Source: JAJRXG01 sp964640065
GTDB taxonomy: Bacteria; Bacteroidota; Bacteroidia; Chitinophagales; Saprospiraceae
Direction: 5' to 3'
NCBI GenBank assembly: GCA_964640065.1
Contig: CAZXIE010000145.1
Location: 1-8,213, forward strand
DNA: 8,213 nt
Positions 6,194 to 8,213 of this stretch are shown piece after piece (position 1 is the stretch's first letter; the number at the start of each line of letters is the position of its first letter). Both the position numbers and the translations under genes were made by a program. The notes beneath the pieces were generated by a model, which saw nothing but the letters and a program-made list of their open reading frames with translations, searched no databases and was not told where the DNA came from.

Positions 6194-7756
6194 TCAGTTG
6201 ATCTGCCTTTCCTTTCCTTCCCAGTAAGGCTTTCGTACTTCTCGCTTCAAGAGCTTACCCGCACCTGATAACGGAAATGCCTCCGTACGAAATGAAACGC
6301 TTCGAGGACATTTGTAGTTAGCGATGTACTCTTTAGTCTTGGCGATGATATCTTCTGTAGAGACTGACTTACCTTTTTTTAAGATGACTTCAGCATGTAC
6401 TTGTTCTCCCCATTCTTCAGACGGGATGCCTATGACTACCACTTGATCGACATCAGGATGATTCATGATCGCATTTTCGACTTCAGCAGAGTATACATTT
6501 TCACCTCCAGATACGATCATATCTTTTACACGATCGACGAGAAATAAAAATCCATCTTCATCCATATATCCGGCATCACCTGTATGTATCCACCCATCTC
6601 GCATTGAGACAGCGGTTTCTTCTGGTTTATTCCAATATCCTGCCATGGCATTGGGACCACTCACAGCTATCTCTCCGATCTCTCCGCTAGGTAGACTACG
6701 TCCTTCTTCATCGGAGATCTTGATTTCGACACAGCAGATGGCTTTACCTGCGGATTTGAGTTTACCAGAGTTAGGCCCTTCAGTAACATGATATTCAGGC
6801 CCTAGCATAGTGGCAAGGGGAGCCAGCTCCGTTTGTCCATAACCCTGTGCAAAGGCTGCATTAGGCAGGGACGTCATAGCTTGTACTAGTACGCTCTCTG
6901 CTATTGGTGATGCCCCGTATAAGATGTACTTAAGACATGAGAGATCTGCCGTCTTCATATCTGGATGGTTGATCACCATCTGGATCATCACAGGTACTAA
7001 TAGTGCATGGCTAATCTGATAAGACTCGATGGCTTTGATAGTAGCGTCAGGCGTAAACATGGGTATAAAGCAGTGAGTTACTCCAGCCAGTATGCCTCCT
7101 TGTGTCATCGCCCCGTCAGCTAGATGAAACATAGGTGCGGCATGGAGAAGTCTATTTTCTTCTTTAAGTCCGACTTCGACACATAGGGCCATTGCACTCG
7201 ACCATACATTGATATGTGAAAGCATGACCCCTTTCGGAAATCCTGTTGTTCCTCCTGTATAATATATACCTGCTAAGTCATCATTCTTTCTATAAGCATC
7301 TTCGGCAGGCTCGTTATCTAAGATCATCTGCTCATAACTATGACACCCTTCAGGCATCTCGCCATCACCGATGAAGATCACATGATCTAGCTCAACACCT
7401 TGTTCCTTAAGCGCGGGTACCATCTTGGCAAAAGCGTCGTCAACTACTAATATCTTCGCTCCTGCATCTTTTAGAGAGTAAGCGTTCTCTGGTGCAGACC
7501 ATCTTATATTAAGTGGTACCACGCATGCACCTGCCCAAGGCACTCCGAAGTAATACTCAAAGTACCTGTCAGAGTTAAGTGATAGGATGGCGATGCGATC
7601 ACCTTCAGAGATGCCTAGTTTTCTAAGACCTCCAGCAAATCTTGCAACTCGATCTTTAAATTCTTTCCAGGTATGAGTTCTATCACCTTGGACGGTGGCT
7701 ATTTTACTGCCCCTGACCTGGGCGTTTCTATGGACTGCTTGAGTTAAGTAGATCAT
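6194..7756 (-). CDS. Long-chain acyl-CoA ligase-like AMP-forming enzyme (ANL superfamily)
   Basis: Predicted to activate a carboxylic acid with ATP to an acyl-adenylate and transfer it to CoA, feeding beta-oxidation or lipid synthesis; 520 residues from the chosen start. Motifs, numbered from the alternative upstream ATG at 7798 (subtract 14): phosphate loop YYTGGTTGFPKGV (179-191), QGYGQTEL (318-325), GWIHTGDAGYMDEDGF (402-417), the hinge region VDRVKDMIVSGGENVY (421-436), and the A10 motif LSGAGKLLKREVRK, whose Lys515 is the expected catalytic lysine. Both domains are complete. I prefer the ATG at 7756 because relatives begin with MxYLTQ-x-xHR and the protein here reads MIYLTQAVHR. The 14 residues added by the ATG at 7798 look unconserved, though the A-rich context (TTTAAAATG) makes that start possible. 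Acyl-chain length cannot be read from sequence; medium-chain or aryl acids are alternatives. No neighbouring beta-oxidation genes are seen. Confidence 0.92.
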   Translation of the reverse strand: MIYLTQAVHRNAQVRGSKIATVQGDRTHTWKEFKDRVARFAGGLRKLGISEGDRIAILSLNSDRYFEYYFGVPWAGACVVPLNIRWSAPENAYSLKDAGAKILVVDDAFAKMVPALKEQGVELDHVIFIGDGEMPEGCHSYEQMILDNEPAEDAYRKNDDLAGIYYTGGTTGFPKGVMLSHINVWSSAMALCVEVGLKEENRLLHAAPMFHLADGAMTQGGILAGVTHCFIPMFTPDATIKAIESYQISHALLVPVMIQMVINHPDMKTADLSCLKYILYGASPIAESVLVQAMTSLPNAAFAQGYGQTELAPLATMLGPEYHVTEGPNSGKLKSAGKAICCVEIKISDEEGRSLPSGEIGEIAVSGPNAMAGYWNKPEETAVSMRDGWIHTGDAGYMDEDGFLFLVDRVKDMIVSGGENVYSAEVENAIMNHPDVDQVVVIGIPSEEWGEQVHAEVILKKGKSVSTEDIIAKTKEYIANYKCPRSVSFRTEAFPLSGAGKLLKREVRKPYWEGKERQIN

Positions 7757-7938
7757 CAGACGTATTATTTGGAGATTAATGTAAGGACTACTATTCATTT
7801 TAAAGCATCACATTATTGTCGGGCCTTCTGATTAAAGAGGGCGTGCAGATAACTTTAATACTATGATCAGCATGCTCAAGGGACACATTACATATATATC
7901 AGTAAAGCTTACTAGCAGATAGCGACAGATAGTAGTCT

Positions 7939-7992
7939 CCTTACTGTTATGAGGTGTTGTAGAACTCAGTATTTATAGGATTCTCAGTAAGG
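7939..7992. repeat. 8-bp inverted repeat CCTTACTG / CAGTAAGG
   Basis: Perfect 8-base arms at 7939-7946 and 7985-7992 flank 38 bases. The CAGTAAG core recurs at 8137-8143, and CAGTAAA occurs at 7900-7906. These could be binding sites upstream of the ligase gene; the spacer is too long for a confident hairpin. Confidence 0.3.
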
Positions 7993-7993
7993 G

Positions 7994-8030
7994 CAAAAAA
8001 TATTTTCAGAAATAAAAAAGCCCCAAAAAA
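7994..8030 (-). promoter_or_regulatory. Candidate Bacteroidota-type promoter for the ligase gene
   Basis: On the minus strand TTTTTTG (8024-8030) and TATTTTTTG (7994-8002) are 21 bases apart. They resemble the -33 TTG and -7 TAnnTTTG elements of the phylum, except for one extra base in the -7 box. Transcription would start near 7988, giving a leader of about 190-230 bases to the ligase start. Homopolymer-rich sequence makes chance matches likely. Confidence 0.25.
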
Positions 8031-8213
8031 CAGTCATAATACACTGATCTGGTATATATAACCTGTTGATAATGAATACTATGAACTTATAGAGGCATTT
8101 ATTTTCTCCCAAAAACAGAAAATGACAGCTACTTATCAGTAAGTCAAAAAAGGACGATTTATGAGGATTTAAAATGTGGTGTTAGATATTGATGCCGTCT
8201 TAGGAGCGTATTT

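Larger units (their letters stand above)
7799..8213. other. 415-base AT-rich region without a convincing gene
   Basis: Stops are frequent in all six frames and the only ATG-initiated frames I found are under 20 codons. It contains several A6 tracts (7995-8000, 8014-8019, 8025-8030, 8146-8151), recurring CAGTAAG heptamers, short hairpins such as ACTTA-TCAG-TAAGT (8131-8144), and a possible minus-strand promoter. It most likely holds the ligase promoter plus the 3' or 5' end of whatever lies to the right. No terminator with a T-tail, tRNA or riboswitch fold is recognisable. Confidence 0.6.

Noticed and set aside
6465..6791. Plus-strand 108-codon open frame inside the acyl-CoA ligase gene
   Set aside because: It is antisense to the conserved ligase motifs and has no family resemblance.
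7984..8037. 17-codon minus-strand frame, Phe/Ile/Trp-rich
   Set aside because: Too short, in homopolymer-rich DNA, and its hydrophobicity simply reflects T-runs.
8169..8213. Possible 3' end of a minus-strand gene (KYAPKTASISNTTF then stop)
   Set aside because: Fourteen codons running off the window edge could be chance; no terminator follows and no family is recognisable.
8176..8213. Possible plus-strand gene start at GTG (VVLDIDAVLGAY) behind AGGA
   Set aside because: Only 12 codons are visible and the opposite strand is equally open; it cannot be supported.

Overview
The window looks like a chromosomal segment of a member of the Bacteroidota, plausibly a Saprospiria-like lineage. The base composition is moderate, and start codons sit behind A-rich rather than Shine-Dalgarno leaders. 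The NudK and TypA sequences are of ordinary bacterial type, and the window carries a membrane-anchored OmpA protein followed by a coiled-coil/H3TH protein, a pairing I associate with that group. The lineage is an inference from protein character, not a measured placement. There is no sign of a phage, transposon, CRISPR array, tRNA or rRNA.

Layout. Bases 2-3724 (+ strand) hold the translational GTPase TypA/BipA, cut at its extreme N-terminus by the window edge. After a 3-base gap comes a UPF1/SMUBP2-type superfamily 1 helicase, probably in the same transcript. A 137-base AT-rich gap follows. Bases 3862-5444 (+ strand) hold a tight two-gene unit: a membrane-anchored protein with two OmpA-like domains, then a membrane-anchored protein with a 14-residue, cysteine-bearing coiled-coil repeat, a Pro/Ala linker and a C-terminal H3TH (helix-hairpin-helix) domain. 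A strong intrinsic terminator at 5472-5505 closes this unit. On the opposite strand come a NudK-type Nudix hydrolase (5504-6094), whose stop codon lies in the terminator's T-run, and a long-chain acyl-CoA ligase-like AMP-forming enzyme (6194-7756). The last 415 bases are AT-rich and carry no convincing gene.

How the genes relate. TypA and the helicase are housekeeping-type nucleic-acid and ribosome functions. NudK and the acyl-CoA ligase are metabolic enzymes with no evident joint pathway. The most interesting part is the OmpA/H3TH pair. Charge patterns predict that the OmpA protein points into the periplasm and the coiled-coil/H3TH protein into the cytoplasm, so the two could form a link across the inner membrane from peptidoglycan to nucleic acid. 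This is a hypothesis drawn from sequence; I know of no characterised system of this kind.
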